A DNA stretch of 33,672 nucleotides from Streptomyces boncukensis (GCF_011045075.1 NZ_JAAKZZ010000019.1:1-33672); one strand, 5' to 3'. Positions 1 through 8,679 are shown, numbered from the stretch's first letter. Notes: generated by a model from the sequence alone, not told the origin. Numbers and translations are program-made.

Positions 1-2
1 GG

Positions 3-125
3 GAGGACCCGGGGGAGGGGGAGTTCGCCGTCGCGCTGGCGTGCGTGCTCGACGGCATCGCCGCGCTCAGCCGAGCGGCGGAACCGTCTCGCCCTGCACC
101 GCCTGAATGTCCAGCTCGACCTTGA
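3..125 (+). CDS. 3' end of a possible TetR-like regulator (cut by window edge)
   Basis: An open frame enters from the left edge and stops at 123-125. Its first 20 residues (an EFAVALACVLDGIAAL-like helix) resemble the last helix of TetR/AcrR C-terminal domains. The tail runs about 60 bp antisense into the end of the YceI gene, which is unusual, so the true protein may end earlier or the frame may be spurious. Too little is present to name it. Confidence 0.3.
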   Translation, partial: EDPGEGEFAVALACVLDGIAALSRAAEPSRPAPPECPARP

Positions 126-891
126 GTGTGGTGCCGACGGCGGCGATCCCGGCGGCGACGATCTGGTTGTAGTTCATCGCGAAGTCGGCGCGGCGCAGCT
201 CCGCCGTCGCCCGGAAGGAGGCCCGCACGCCGCCCCAGGGGTCGGGGCCCGTGCCCAGATAGCCCAGGTCCAGGTCCACCTCGCGGACCACGCCGTGCAG
301 CGAGAGTTCGCCGCGCACCGTCCAGCGGTCCGGGCCCTGGGGGATGGCGCCGGTGCCGCGGTAGGTGATGTGCGGGTGCTCGGCGGTGTCGAGGAAGTCC
401 GCCGACCGCAGGTGCTGGTCGCGCTGCGCGTTGCCGGTGTCGATGCTGGCGGCCTGGATCAGCGCCTCCACCCGGGACTTCTCCGGGTCCTCGGCGATCT
501 CGATCCGCCCGTCGAACTCGGTGAACCGCCCGTGCACGCTCGTCATCCCCAGGTGCTGGGCGCGGGCCGCGACCGAGGAGTGCGCCGGGTCGATCGTCCA
601 CGGGCCCGGCGGCGGCAGCTCCACGCCGCCCTGCCGCGCCAGCACCAGCGTGCCCAGGTCCGCCCTGCCGGACGCCGTCACCAGCGCCGTGGACGCCGCG
701 GGGGCGTAGCCGATGGCCGTGGCGATGACCGTGTACGGGCCGGCGTCCAGCGGCTCGGTGGTCCGGACGTTCCCCTCCTCGTCGGCCTCGGCGCGCAGCA
801 CCTGGGTGCCCGTCATGTCCGTCACGGTCAGTACGGCGTGCCGTACGGCCCAGCCGTCCCGGGTCCGCACCCGTGCCCGTACGCCTGACAT
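67..891 (-). CDS. YceI-family protein with N-terminal carboxypeptidase-regulatory-like domain
   Basis: The 274-residue product has two parts. Residues about 1-90 form a beta-sandwich of the CarboxypepD_reg type (features such as EADEEGNVRTTEPLDAGPYT). Residues about 97-265 form a YceI domain (GPWTIDPAHSSV start, HLGMTSVHGRF, SADFLDTAEHP, GELSLHGV). YceI domains are lipocalin-like barrels that bind isoprenoid-type lipids. No signal peptide is visible, so it is probably cytoplasmic. The start is supported by an AGGAG motif 9 nt upstream. The same N-terminal domain type recurs three times at the C-terminus of the MFS protein next door, so the two genes may share a partner or a recombined domain. 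Family assignment is firm; the role is unknown. Confidence 0.9.
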   Translation of the reverse strand: MSGVRARVRTRDGWAVRHAVLTVTDMTGTQVLRAEADEEGNVRTTEPLDAGPYTVIATAIGYAPAASTALVTASGRADLGTLVLARQGGVELPPPGPWTIDPAHSSVAARAQHLGMTSVHGRFTEFDGRIEIAEDPEKSRVEALIQAASIDTGNAQRDQHLRSADFLDTAEHPHITYRGTGAIPQGPDRWTVRGELSLHGVVREVDLDLGYLGTGPDPWGGVRASFRATAELRRADFAMNYNQIVAAGIAAVGTTLKVELDIQAVQGETVPPLG

Positions 892-910
892 TCCGCATCG
901 CTCCTAGTTG

Positions 911-943
911 TTCACGGTCGTTCGAGGTGGTTCACGGTCGTTC
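911..943. promoter_or_regulatory. Two direct repeats upstream of the YceI gene
   Basis: TTCACGGTCGTTC occurs at 911-923 and again at 931-943, centre to centre 20 bp (two helical turns), just upstream of the YceI start codon on the minus strand. This is a plausible dimeric regulator site or promoter-proximal repeat; the binder is unknown. The rest of the 892-1177 gap holds only short GTCGGTTC-type repeats and no gene. Confidence 0.35.
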
Positions 944-1160
944 ACGATCTGCCGGACACGGCGTCGTCCGCGCGCCCGTCGGTTCGTCGGTTCGTCGGTC
1001 CTTCGGCCCGTTCGGATACGACGGGCCCCGGCGTCCGTGGCGGCGGGCCGTCCCCTGCCCGCACTCCGGGCCGCGGTCGCCGGGGCCCTTCCCCGACCGG
1101 TGCCGCGGCGCGCGCTCCGCTCGACCCGCGCGCCGCGGCACCGGGGTCTCGCACCCCGTG

Positions 1161-1178
1161 GCGCTGCGTTCGCAGCGC
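1161..1178 (-). terminator. Hairpin at the end of the MFS gene
   Basis: GCGCTGCG-TT-CGCAGCGC is a perfect inverted repeat touching the stop codon of the MFS gene. It has no U tract, as is common for Streptomyces terminators. Confidence 0.4.
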
Positions 1179-3928
1179 TACTCCTCCGGGTGGTGCAGCT
1201 CGATGTCGTACGCGTCGGCGACGGGCTCCGTCAGCCGGAGCGTCGCCGCCACCGGCGGATAGCCGCTGGCGATCACGGAGTAGTCGCCCGCGTCCAGGTC
1301 GGCGAAGGCGTACGCGCCGTCCTCGCCGGTGGTGGACGTGGCCACGACGTTGCCCGCCGCGTCGACCAGCGTGACCCGCGCGCCGGGCAGCGGCGTACGG
1401 TCCGCGCCGGCCCGGATGGTGCCGGACACCCGTGCCCCGACCGCGAGTTCGACATCCAGCCGGGTGACGCCCTGGCCCTGCACCTCGACCGGGATGGCCT
1501 GCGGCCGGAAGCCCGCGGCGTTGACGGCGACCGTGAAGGTGCCGCCCGCCAGCTCGTCGAACCGGAACTCGCCCTGTGTGCCGGTGACTCCGGTGGCGAG
1601 GACCTCGCCGCGCACATCCGTGACGACCACCATGGCGCCGTGTACCGGCGTGCCGTCCTCCGCGTTGCGGACCTCGCCCGCGAGCCCGTTGGTGCCGGAC
1701 AGCAGCACGTCGTGGCCGAGCGGCTCGTCGCCGAGCACCACCGTGGACGCCTGCGGCTGGTGGCCGTCGGCGGAGGCGATCAGTACGTAGGAGCCCGCGC
1801 CGGGCGCGGGCAGGCCGTAGCCGCCGTCGCCGTGCGAGACGGCGCGGCCGAGCTGCCGCCCGCCGAGCGAGATCAGGGTGATGGCGGCGCCGGGGACGCC
1901 GATGCCCTCGGCGTTCCGGACGGTGCCGTGGATCTCGACGCCGCCGGTCGGCGCCGGAGCGGCGGGCGTGGCGGCGGGCGCCGTGGCGGCGGTGGGTACG
2001 GCGGACGGGGCAGGCGCGGGTGCGGGTGCGGGTGCGGAGTCCCGCTCCGGCTCCCCGTCCCGCGGCTGCGCGGGGTACGCGCCCACGGCGACCGGCTGCG
2101 GCTCGCGCGCGGGCGAGGGCTCGGGCTCGTGCTGCTCGGTCCGCACGGGGACCGGGACCGGGGCGACCGCTCCCGAGGCTGCTCCCGAGGCCGGGACCGG
2201 TGCGGGCTCCGGGGGCGCGGGCGCCCCGGCCGCCGTCCCCTGCTCGATGCCGGACTGCGTCTTCAGCGGGACCTCCTTGATGAACAGCACCGCGATCAGC
2301 GCCAGCAGCCCCACCGGAGCGGCGTACAGATAGATGTCGCCGATGCCGTGCCCGTACGAGCTCTCCACCACCGTGCGGACCGGGGGCGGCAGCTTGTCGA
2401 GGTCGGGCAGGGCGCTGCCGCCGCCGCCCGTCGCGCCGCCCGAGGGCTTGACGCCGATCCTGGCGAAGCCGTCCGCCATGTAGTGCGTGATGCGGTGCGA
2501 GAGGACGGCGCCGAGCGCCGAGACGCCGACCGCGCCGCCGAGGGAGCGGAAGAAGTTGACGGTGGAGCTGGCGGCCCCGAGGTCCTCCGGAGTGACCTGG
2601 TTCTGGGTGGCCAGCACCAGGTTCTGCATCATCATGCCGACGCCGATCCCGAGCAGCACCATGAAGATCGCCACGTGCCAGTACGTGGTGTCGTAGCGCA
2701 GGGTGCCCAGCAGGCCCATGCCCGCGGCCGTCGCCACCGCGCCGCTCAGCAGCCACGCCTTCCAGCGCCCGGTACGGGTGATGACCTGGCCGGAGATGGT
2801 GGTGGCGACGAACAGGCCCGAGATCAGCGGGATCGTCATCACGCCCGCCATGGTCGGCGTCTTGCCGCGCGCGAGCTGGAAGTACTGGCTGAGGAACACC
2901 GTCGCGCCGAACATCGCGATGCCGACGAACAGCGAGGCGATGGAGGTGAGGGTGATGGTGCGGTTGCGGAACAGCCGCAGCGGGATGATCGGCTCCGCGG
3001 CCCGCGACTCGACGAGGACGAAGAGCGCCCCGAGCGCCACCGAGCCCACGACCATCACGTAGGTCTGCCAGGAGAGCCAGTCGTACTTGTCCCCGGCGAA
3101 GGTGACCCAGATCAGCAGCAGGGACGCGGCGGCGGCTATGAGGAAGGCGCCGAGCCAGTCCACCTTCACGTTCCGCTTGACGACGGGCAGGTGCAGCGTC
3201 TTCTGCAGCACGATCAGCGCGATGACGGCGAACGGGACGCCGACGTAGAAGCACCAGCGCCAGCCGAGCCAGTCGGTGTCGGTGATCACACCGCCGAGCA
3301 GCGGGCCGCCGACCGTCGCGAGGGCGAAGGTGGCGCCCAGATAGCCGCTGTACCGACCGCGCTCCCGGGGGGAGATCATCGCGGCCATGATGATCTGGGC
3401 CAGCGCCGAGAGGCCGCCCATGCCTATGCCCTGGAACACCCGGAAGGTGATCAGCATGCCGGCGCTCTGCGAGAGCCCGGCGCCGGCGGAGGCCAGCACG
3501 AAGAGGACCAGGGCGCTCTGCACCAGCAGCTTCTTGCTGGTGAGGTCGGCCAGCTTGCCCCACAGCGGGGTGGAGGCGGTCATGGCCAGCAGCGCGGCGG
3601 TGACGACCCAGGTGTAGCTGCTCTGGCTGCCGTGCAGATCGGAGATGATCTTCGGCAGCGCCGTGGAGACGATGGTCGACGAGAGGATGGCGACGAACAT
3701 CCCGAGCAGCAGCCCGGAGAGCGCCTCCAGGATCTGCCGGTGGGTCATCGGCTCCGTGCCGCCGGGGTCCGCGTGTGCCTCCAGGGGGGTGTCCGGTCGC
3801 GGGGAAGGGGAAGGGGCGTGCGGGCCATGGCCGTTCCGGCCGTGGTGGGCGTGTGCGGCGTGCTTGGCCCCTCCGCCTGTGTTCCCCGACGCCCCGTGCC
3901 CGGTCGTGTGGGGACGGGTGCTTGCCAT
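1178..3928 (-). CDS. DHA2-family MFS drug exporter fused to three carboxypeptidase-regulatory-like repeats
   Basis: A 916-residue membrane protein. Residues about 1-60 are a His/Gly/Pro-rich cytoplasmic tail. About 65-570 is a 14-helix EmrB/QacA-type transporter (motif A-like GKLADLTSKK, motif C-like GATFALATVGGPLLGG), which exports drugs or metabolites by proton antiport. About 585-665 is a Pro/Ala/Glu-rich linker. About 668-916 holds three CarboxypepD_reg beta-sandwich repeats (each G-x-V-R-N-A-E...G-A...DG-Y/F-F...AG-Y/F-T/S-V). Usual DHA2 proteins end near 500 residues, so the tail is an added module. The start at 3928 is chosen because AGAAGGA lies just upstream; the longer frame runs antisense-like through the MarR gene. 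It lies 11 bp downstream of marR in the same operon, so MarR control is likely. Confidence 0.9.
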   Translation of the reverse strand: MASTRPHTTGHGASGNTGGGAKHAAHAHHGRNGHGPHAPSPSPRPDTPLEAHADPGGTEPMTHRQILEALSGLLLGMFVAILSSTIVSTALPKIISDLHGSQSSYTWVVTAALLAMTASTPLWGKLADLTSKKLLVQSALVLFVLASAGAGLSQSAGMLITFRVFQGIGMGGLSALAQIIMAAMISPRERGRYSGYLGATFALATVGGPLLGGVITDTDWLGWRWCFYVGVPFAVIALIVLQKTLHLPVVKRNVKVDWLGAFLIAAAASLLLIWVTFAGDKYDWLSWQTYVMVVGSVALGALFVLVESRAAEPIIPLRLFRNRTITLTSIASLFVGIAMFGATVFLSQYFQLARGKTPTMAGVMTIPLISGLFVATTISGQVITRTGRWKAWLLSGAVATAAGMGLLGTLRYDTTYWHVAIFMVLLGIGVGMMMQNLVLATQNQVTPEDLGAASSTVNFFRSLGGAVGVSALGAVLSHRITHYMADGFARIGVKPSGGATGGGGSALPDLDKLPPPVRTVVESSYGHGIGDIYLYAAPVGLLALIAVLFIKEVPLKTQSGIEQGTAAGAPAPPEPAPVPASGAASGAVAPVPVPVRTEQHEPEPSPAREPQPVAVGAYPAQPRDGEPERDSAPAPAPAPAPSAVPTAATAPAATPAAPAPTGGVEIHGTVRNAEGIGVPGAAITLISLGGRQLGRAVSHGDGGYGLPAPGAGSYVLIASADGHQPQASTVVLGDEPLGHDVLLSGTNGLAGEVRNAEDGTPVHGAMVVVTDVRGEVLATGVTGTQGEFRFDELAGGTFTVAVNAAGFRPQAIPVEVQGQGVTRLDVELAVGARVSGTIRAGADRTPLPGARVTLVDAAGNVVATSTTGEDGAYAFADLDAGDYSVIASGYPPVAATLRLTEPVADAYDIELHHPEE

Positions 3929-3939
3929 GCGGGTCCTTC

Positions 3940-4434
3940 TCACTTCGTTGGTGCGGTGGTGGTCTCGTGGGGTTGGCGCGGTGACTGGTGCGGGTGCGTG
4001 CGGGCGCGGCAGTCGCCGAAGCTCTCGCGGAGCCGCCGGAGCAGCGCGGTGAGCTGGGCGACGTCCGCGTCGCCCCAGTCGCCCATGTGCTCCTCCAGGG
4101 TCACGACGACGTACTCGGAGAGCTCGTCCATCAGCCGCCGGCCCCGCTCGCTGAGGCACAGCAGCCGGGACCGGCCGTCCAGCGGGTCCGGATGGCGCTC
4201 GACCCAGCCCAGGTCGACCACGTGGGCGACGTGGCGGCTCATGACGGACATGTCGATGGCCATCAGCTCGGCCAGCTGGCTCGTCCGCAGCTCCCCGTGC
4301 TGCCGCAGCAGCGTCAGTACGGCCGCCGAGGCGGGCGGGCAGTCCGCGGGGAGTCCGCGGGCCATGCCGCGCTTGACGGCGCCGAAGGCGCTGATCTGCC
4401 GGGCCAGTTCCTCGTACTGGGCGCGGGCGGCCAT
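3940..4434 (-). CDS. MarR-family transcriptional repressor of the adjacent exporter
   Basis: 164 residues with a MarR winged helix: helix-turn-helix LRTSQLAELMAIDMSVMSRHV and wing DPLDGRSRLLCLSERGRR. Such dimers bind palindromic operators and release on ligand binding. The start at 4434 is preferred over an upstream one because GAGGAGGT lies directly before it. The upstream part of the frame would cross the operator. It is first in a two-gene operon with the MFS exporter (11 bp apart), so it probably controls itself and the exporter. Confidence 0.9.
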   Translation of the reverse strand: MAARAQYEELARQISAFGAVKRGMARGLPADCPPASAAVLTLLRQHGELRTSQLAELMAIDMSVMSRHVAHVVDLGWVERHPDPLDGRSRLLCLSERGRRLMDELSEYVVVTLEEHMGDWGDADVAQLTALLRRLRESFGDCRARTHPHQSPRQPHETTTAPTK

Positions 4435-4451
4435 CTGCACCTCCTCGTTTT

Positions 4452-4486
4452 GTTGCTTAGGGCAACCATAGAATCGGTTGGTTGCC
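4452..4486. promoter_or_regulatory. Probable MarR operator
   Basis: GTTGC-TTAGG-GCAAC (4452-4466) is an inverted repeat between the marR start and its promoter; a further GGTTGCC half-site lies at 4480-4486. TTGC(N5)GCAA-type repeats are typical of Streptomyces MarR/MFS pairs. The local base composition is AT-rich compared with the flanks. Confidence 0.55.
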
Positions 4487-4613
4487 ACACGCAAATTGAT
4501 ATCGGGCATGCGAGGCAAACTTTCCCTAAAGGTTCCGTGTGCGGAGCCTCAAGAAAGGAGAAGGGAGCAGGTCCTGCGACGGGCGTGCGGCGGGTTCGCT
4601 AGGGTCCTGCACC

Positions 4614-4826
4614 ATGGCTCACAACCCCCAGGCACCGCAGGGTCCCGAAGGCCACCAGGACCCGGCGGGCAGCACGCAGATGTTCCGCGCCTTCGTCGAC
4701 GAGGGCGCTCCGCAGCAGCGCAGGGCGGCGCCGCAGCCGCAGGCCGGGCCCCGGATCGGCCTGATCGTCGGGGTGGTCGCCGCCGTCGTGGTCGTCGCCG
4801 CTGTGGCGTGGCTCGCCTTCTCGTAG
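4614..4826 (+). CDS. Small single-pass membrane protein
   Basis: 70 residues: a hydrophilic Pro/Gln-rich N-terminal half (MAHNPQAPQGPEG) then one transmembrane helix (about residues 48-69, GLIVGVVAAVVVVAAVAWLA) ending two residues after it. The arrangement fits a tail-anchored protein facing the cytoplasm. No strong ribosome-binding site is seen; an in-frame start exists further upstream at 4539, but the protein-like composition begins at 4614. Function unknown. Confidence 0.65.
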   Translation: MAHNPQAPQGPEGHQDPAGSTQMFRAFVDEGAPQQRRAAPQPQAGPRIGLIVGVVAAVVVVAAVAWLAFS

Positions 4827-4839
4827 TTTTCCGGGGCCT

Positions 4840-4932
4840 CCGGGCCCTTCGGCCCGGTGTCCTCCGGCTCGGTGTTCGAGTCCGGACATGTCAGAGCCGC
4901 CGGGGCGGTCTTGGGGCCGCCCCGGCGGCTCG
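4840..4932. terminator. Two strong hairpins between convergent genes
   Basis: CCGGGCC-CTTC-GGCCCGG (4840-4857) is a 7-bp stem with a tight loop, followed by a stem of about 15 bp starting GAGCCGCCGGGG at 4895 and closing at about 4932. They lie between the convergent small membrane protein gene and the sigN-like gene and probably end transcription from both sides. Confidence 0.55.
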
Positions 4933-5035
4933 TCGTACGGTCCGTGTGGAGTTGTCGGCGTGAAGGTCGGTCCGCTCCTCCGTATCGCTGTTGCTGTCCC
5001 CCGCAATCGGTCCCCGCCTCCTCGGTCCCCCGGAC

Positions 5036-5956
5036 TCAGTCCTCGGCGATCAGGCCCTCGCGCAGCTGCGCCAGCGTGCGGGTGAGCAGCCGGGAGACAT
5101 GCATCTGGGAGATGCCGACCTCCTCGCCGATCTGGGACTGGGTCATGTTCGCGAAGAACCGCAGCATGATGATCTGGCGCTCCCGTGGCGGGAGTTTGGC
5201 CAGCAGCGGCTTGAGCGACTCGCGGTACTCGACGCCCTCCAGGGCGCTGTCCTCGTAGCCCAGGCGGTCCGCGAGGGAGCCCTCGCCGCCGTCCTCCTCC
5301 AGCGCCGGGGAGTCCAGCGAGGAGGCCGTATAGGCGTTCCCCACCGCGAGGCCGTCGACGACGTCCTCCTCCGACACCCCCAGACAGCCGGCGAGTTCGG
5401 TGACGGTGGGGGACCGGTCCAGGCTCTGCGAGAGCTCGTCACTCGCCTTCGTGAGCGCGAGGCGCAGCTCCTGGAGGCGCCGGGGCACCCGCACCGACCA
5501 GGAGGTGTCCCGGAAGAAGCGCTTGATCTCGCCGACGACGGTCGGCATCGCGAACGTCGGGAACTCCACGCCCCGTTCGCAGTCGAACCGGTCGATCGCC
5601 TTGATCAGGCCGATCGTGCCGACCTGGACGATGTCCTCCATCGGCTCGTTCCGGCTGCGGAACCGGGCCGCGGCATACCGCACCAGCGGCAGATTCAGCT
5701 CGATCAGCGTGTCGCGTACGTACATCCGCTCGGCGCTGGGAGCCGCCGAGTCGCCCTCGGCCGCCTCCTGGTCCAGCGCCGCCAGGCGTTGGAAGAGGGA
5801 CCGGGAGAGCGTGCGGGTGTCGATCGGGTCGCAGTCGACGGCCGGGGGCACCGCGAGCTCGTGCGGCGGCGCCATCAGGGCTGGAGGGCCGGTTGGGGCT
5901 CCCTCCGCCGTGGCGTTCTCGGTGAGCACCTTGGAGCTGCCCAGTTCTACGGACAT
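5036..5956 (-). CDS. sigN: SigB/SigF-group RNA polymerase sigma factor (SigN-like)
   Basis: 306 residues of a group 3 sigma factor: region 2 near residues 85-125 ([19 protein letters not shown], then [19 protein letters not shown]), region 3 near 155-210, and region 4 at the C-terminus with the helix-turn-helix [20 protein letters not shown]. It would direct RNA polymerase to stress or sporulation promoters and normally is held by an anti-sigma kinase, none of which is adjacent. The start has AAGGGGGTG upstream. It lies directly downstream of a sigF-type gene in the same direction; from memory S. coelicolor has the same order (sigF, sigN), which is the basis of the symbol. The paralogue identity is inferred. 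Confidence 0.85.
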   Translation of the reverse strand: MSVELGSSKVLTENATAEGAPTGPPALMAPPHELAVPPAVDCDPIDTRTLSRSLFQRLAALDQEAAEGDSAAPSAERMYVRDTLIELNLPLVRYAAARFRSRNEPMEDIVQVGTIGLIKAIDRFDCERGVEFPTFAMPTVVGEIKRFFRDTSWSVRVPRRLQELRLALTKASDELSQSLDRSPTVTELAGCLGVSEEDVVDGLAVGNAYTASSLDSPALEEDGGEGSLADRLGYEDSALEGVEYRESLKPLLAKLPPRERQIIMLRFFANMTQSQIGEEVGISQMHVSRLLTRTLAQLREGLIAED

Positions 5957-6154
5957 GCCACCCCCTTGAGGTCGCGGACGGGTCGCTGCGGCGCTCCCGG
6001 ATCAGGGGAGCACCCTCCCCGTCCTACCGGGACCGCCGCCGCGGCAAACGCAGCTCTTGCAGAATGTCACAAGTAGGCAACGCGACGTAGCCTCATGTCG
6101 ATAAAACTGCACAGATGAGGGCTGTGGGACCGGGACCGGGGTCCCTCGATCCGG

Positions 6155-6958
6155 TTACGCGTCGATTCGATTTGCGGCCCGCAACCGGGCGAAACTCCGC
6201 GAGAGCAGCCGCGAGACATGCATCTGGGAGACCCCGAGCTCCGCGCTGATCTGCGACTGCGTCAGATTCCGGTAGTACCGCAGGAGGAGGATCCGCTGCT
6301 CCCGCTCCGGCAGCTGGACGAGCAGATGCCGCACGAGGTCGCGGTGCTCGACGCCGTCCAGCTCCGGGTCCTCGTAGCCCAGCCGGTCCACCAGCCCCGG
6401 CATCCCGTCCTCGCGCTCCTGCGCGGCCTCCAGGGACGTGGCGCGGTATGCGCGCCCGGCCTCGACGCAGGCGAGGACGTCCTCCTCGGTGATGCTCAGC
6501 CGCTCGGCGATCTCGGCCGTGGTCGGGGAGCGCCCGTGCAGCGTCGTCAGATCCTCGGTGGCGCTGCTGACCTGCACCCACAGCTCGTGCAGCCGCCGGG
6601 GCACATGGACGGTGCGGACGTTGTCGCGGAAGTACCGCCGGATCTCGCCGACGATCGTGGGCATGGCGAAGGTGGGGAACTGCACACCGCGCTCCGCGTC
6701 GAACCGGTCGATGGCGTTGATCAGTCCGATGGTGCCGACCTGGACGACGTCCTCCATGGGTTCGTTCCGGCTGCGGAAGCGCGCCGCGACATAGCGCACC
6801 AGCGGGAGGTTGGCCTCGATCAGCGCCGAGCGCACCCGCTCGTGCTCCGGGGTGCCGGGCCGCAGTCCGGTCAGCTGCTCGAAGAGTGACTGGGTCAGTG
6901 CCCGGGTCCGTGCGGCCCGGTCCCGCTGTGCCTCGACCGGGGAAGGCGGAGCGTCCAC
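6155..6958 (-). CDS. sigF: Sporulation sigma factor SigF
   Basis: 267 residues with the same sigma region 2, 3 and 4 layout as its neighbour ([39 protein letters not shown]). Several stretches ([18 protein letters not shown] and the ANRIDA C-terminus) match what I recall of Streptomyces SigF, the late spore-compartment sigma factor. The GTG at 6958 is preferred because AAGGGGTGG lies 7 nt before it; an ATG at 6991 would add 11 residues. A 198-bp gap separates it from sigN, so they may be transcribed separately. Confidence 0.87.
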   Translation of the reverse strand: MDAPPSPVEAQRDRAARTRALTQSLFEQLTGLRPGTPEHERVRSALIEANLPLVRYVAARFRSRNEPMEDVVQVGTIGLINAIDRFDAERGVQFPTFAMPTIVGEIRRYFRDNVRTVHVPRRLHELWVQVSSATEDLTTLHGRSPTTAEIAERLSITEEDVLACVEAGRAYRATSLEAAQEREDGMPGLVDRLGYEDPELDGVEHRDLVRHLLVQLPEREQRILLLRYYRNLTQSQISAELGVSQMHVSRLLSRSFARLRAANRIDA

Positions 6959-7100
6959 TCGGCAACCACCCCTTACGGTTCGGTCAATCATCCGCCAAAA
7001 GCGGTCATAGCATCACAAGACATGTGCACCGTGTGCAAGGACCGGATAACTCCGTGTTGCTGGCGAGTTGGGGTGTGCGGGATATATACGGGATAAAAGT

Positions 7101-7155
7101 AAAAAATTCCGGCCCTGGGGCCGGGTGTGGTGCGCCCGGCGCGCTGCGCGCCGGG
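7101..7155 (-). terminator. Double-hairpin terminator with U tract
   Basis: Read on the minus strand, a 9-bp stem (CCCGGCGCG/CGCGCCGGG, 7135-7155) is followed by a 7-bp stem (CCGGCCC/GGGCCGG, 7109-7124) and then AATTTTTTAC. This is a classic Rho-independent terminator for the small membrane peptide gene and separates it from sigF. Confidence 0.75.
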
Positions 7156-7171
7156 AGGGCCGGTCAGCCGG

Positions 7172-7336
7172 TCAGTTGACCAGCTCGGTCATAAAGGTGC
7201 CGACGGACTGGGCTGCGTCGGATATGCCCTCGAAGCCGATCTGTACGAGATCGGCGGAGCGGGCCGGTGATGTGATGATCGTGTAGAGCACGAAGATGAC
7301 CAGAGCCCACGTGATGAACTTCTTCGCGTTCTGCAT
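7172..7336 (-). CDS. 54-residue single-pass membrane peptide
   Basis: MQNAKKFITWALVIFVLYTI begins a short cytoplasmic N-terminus and one transmembrane helix (about residues 7-23), followed by an amphipathic tail (DLVQIGFEGISDAAQSVGTF). The start is set by a GGGGGGAG motif 10 nt upstream; a longer frame to 7438 lacks protein-like sequence and crosses the promoter palindrome. It is followed by a clear terminator, which supports a real gene. Function unknown; its position next to sigF is only suggestive. Confidence 0.7.
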   Translation of the reverse strand: MQNAKKFITWALVIFVLYTIITSPARSADLVQIGFEGISDAAQSVGTFMTELVN

Positions 7337-7384
7337 TGCCCTGGCGCTCCCCCCGCGGTGACGGGATCCCTGTTCTCCGTACGT

Positions 7385-7400
7385 ACAACTGTGCAGTTGT
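7385..7400. promoter_or_regulatory. 16-bp palindrome upstream of the membrane peptide gene
   Basis: ACAACTG-TG-CAGTTGT is a perfect palindrome about 50 bp upstream of the start of the 54-residue peptide, in the expected promoter region. It is probably an operator for a dimeric regulator that cannot be named from sequence. Confidence 0.45.
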
Positions 7401-7520
7401 GAGAGTGTAGCGGTAGCCGACACGTCTGGCGCTCGCACCGGGTGACCAAAGACCTGGCAAATTACGACCTTTGCCCTGCCCTCTCACGCACGGTTGGGTG
7501 AAGGATGGGAGGTGGCCCCG

Positions 7521-7666
7521 GCCGGACCAGAAACGAGTCCGGCGGGCCGGGCGCACCCGCACTGCGGGGCCCGAGAGCCGCGGCTTCCCCCCTGTCGCGC
7601 GGCACCGGGCCGCGGGCGGCGCCCAGAGCGGGGGAAGCGGCACGTCCCCCCGCTGCCGCTTCCCCC
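7521..7666. other. Intergenic region with two long hairpins
   Basis: GCCGGAC/GTCCGGC (7521-7543) and a 13-bp perfect stem GGGGGAAGCGGCA/TGCCGCTTCCCCC (7630-7666, loop 11 nt) lie in the 405-bp gap between the membrane peptide and the aldo/keto reductase. I see no gene here. They may be terminators or remnants of a small transcript. Confidence 0.4.
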
Positions 7667-7699
7667 CTCGCGGGGTGCCGAGGCCCGGGTGCCCCGCGC

Positions 7700-7730
7700 C
7701 CGTGGGCCCCACACCCGTCGGGGCCCACGG
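7700..7730 (-). terminator. Terminator hairpin after the aldo/keto reductase gene
   Basis: CCGTGGGCCCC (7700-7710) pairs perfectly with GGGGCCCACGG (7720-7730) around a 9-nt loop, 12 bp past the stop codon of the aldo/keto reductase on the minus strand. There is no U tract. Confidence 0.55.
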
Positions 7731-7741
7731 AACCCGTCCGC

Positions 7742-8677
7742 TCACGCGGAGCCGTCGAGCCGCCTCGCTTCGTCGAGCCGCCCGGCGTCGTCGAGCCGGG
7801 CGAGTTCGTCCGCGCTCAGCCGGAGATCCGCCGCTGCCGCGGAGTCCCGGATCGTCTCGGGGCGGCTGGCCCCCGGAATCGGCAGCACGTTCGGCGAGGC
7901 GGCCAGCAGCCAGGCCAGGCACACCCGCTGCGGGCTGACCCCGCGCTCCTCCGCCACCTCGTGGAAGGCGCGGAACCGGGCGTCCCCGGAGCCGTCGGCG
8001 CCGCCCCGCGCTGCCGGGCCCTCCAGCGCACTGCGTGCGATCCCGCCCAGCGGGCTCCACGGCATGAAGGTCAGCCCCAGCTCGGCCGTCAGTCGCAGCT
8101 CGGCCTCGCTGTCCCGGACGGCCGGCGAGTAGCGGTTCTGGACGGAGACCAGGCCCTCGCCCAGCACCTCGCGCGCCAGCCGGATCTGGTCCGTGTCGGC
8201 GTTGGAGATCCCGGCGGCGCGGATCGTGCCCTCCGCCAGCAGCTCCCGCAGCGCGCCCAGCGACTCCGCGTACGGCACGCCGGGGTCCGGCTTGTGCAGC
8301 TGGTAGAGGCCGAGCTGCGGGACGCCCAGCCGCTTCAGCGAGGCGTGCGCCGCGGCGCGCAGGTGCCGCGGGTCGCCGTCGACCGTCCAGCTGCCGTCCG
8401 CCGGGCGGCCCCGCCCGCCCTTCGTCGTCACCAGCACATGGTCCGTGGGCCCGCCGTACGAGGCCAGGGCGCGGGCGACGAGCAGTTCGTTGTGGCCGGG
8501 CGCGGCGCCGGGCAGGTGGTAGGAGTCGGCGGTGTCGATCAGCGAGACGCCCGCGTCGAGCGCCGCGTGCACGGTCGCGACGGCCCGCTCCTCGTCCGGG
8601 CGGCCCTCGATCGACAGCGGCATGGCGCCGAGTCCGACGGCGCCGACGCGGACGTCCCCCAGGGTGCGGTACCGCAT
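7742..8677 (-). CDS. Aldo/keto reductase
   Basis: 311 residues of the NADPH-dependent TIM-barrel aldo/keto reductase family. The catalytic tetrad is visible as D and Y in DTADSYHLPG, K in VLVTTKGGRG and H in YQLHKPDPG; the C-terminal cofactor region is PIPGASRPE. It reduces aldehydes or ketones; the substrate cannot be told. The ATG at 8677 has AAGGAG upstream. It starts 2 bp after the stop of the SDR gene upstream, so the two are translationally coupled and probably act together. Confidence 0.9.
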   Translation of the reverse strand: MRYRTLGDVRVGAVGLGAMPLSIEGRPDEERAVATVHAALDAGVSLIDTADSYHLPGAAPGHNELLVARALASYGGPTDHVLVTTKGGRGRPADGSWTVDGDPRHLRAAAHASLKRLGVPQLGLYQLHKPDPGVPYAESLGALRELLAEGTIRAAGISNADTDQIRLAREVLGEGLVSVQNRYSPAVRDSEAELRLTAELGLTFMPWSPLGGIARSALEGPAARGGADGSGDARFRAFHEVAEERGVSPQRVCLAWLLAASPNVLPIPGASRPETIRDSAAAADLRLSADELARLDDAGRLDEARRLDGSA

Positions 8678-8679
8678 GG

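Noticed and set aside
908..4471. Very long plus-strand frame (1187 residues) across the MFS and MarR genes
   Set aside because: It is antisense to genes with clear domains, is Arg/Gly/His-rich with no recognisable fold, and is typical of high-GC mirror frames.
5957..6154. SigB-type promoter (GTTT...GGGTAC) before sigN
   Set aside because: A GTTT is present on the minus strand but the spacing to a GGCTAC-like -10 is too short (about 11 bp).
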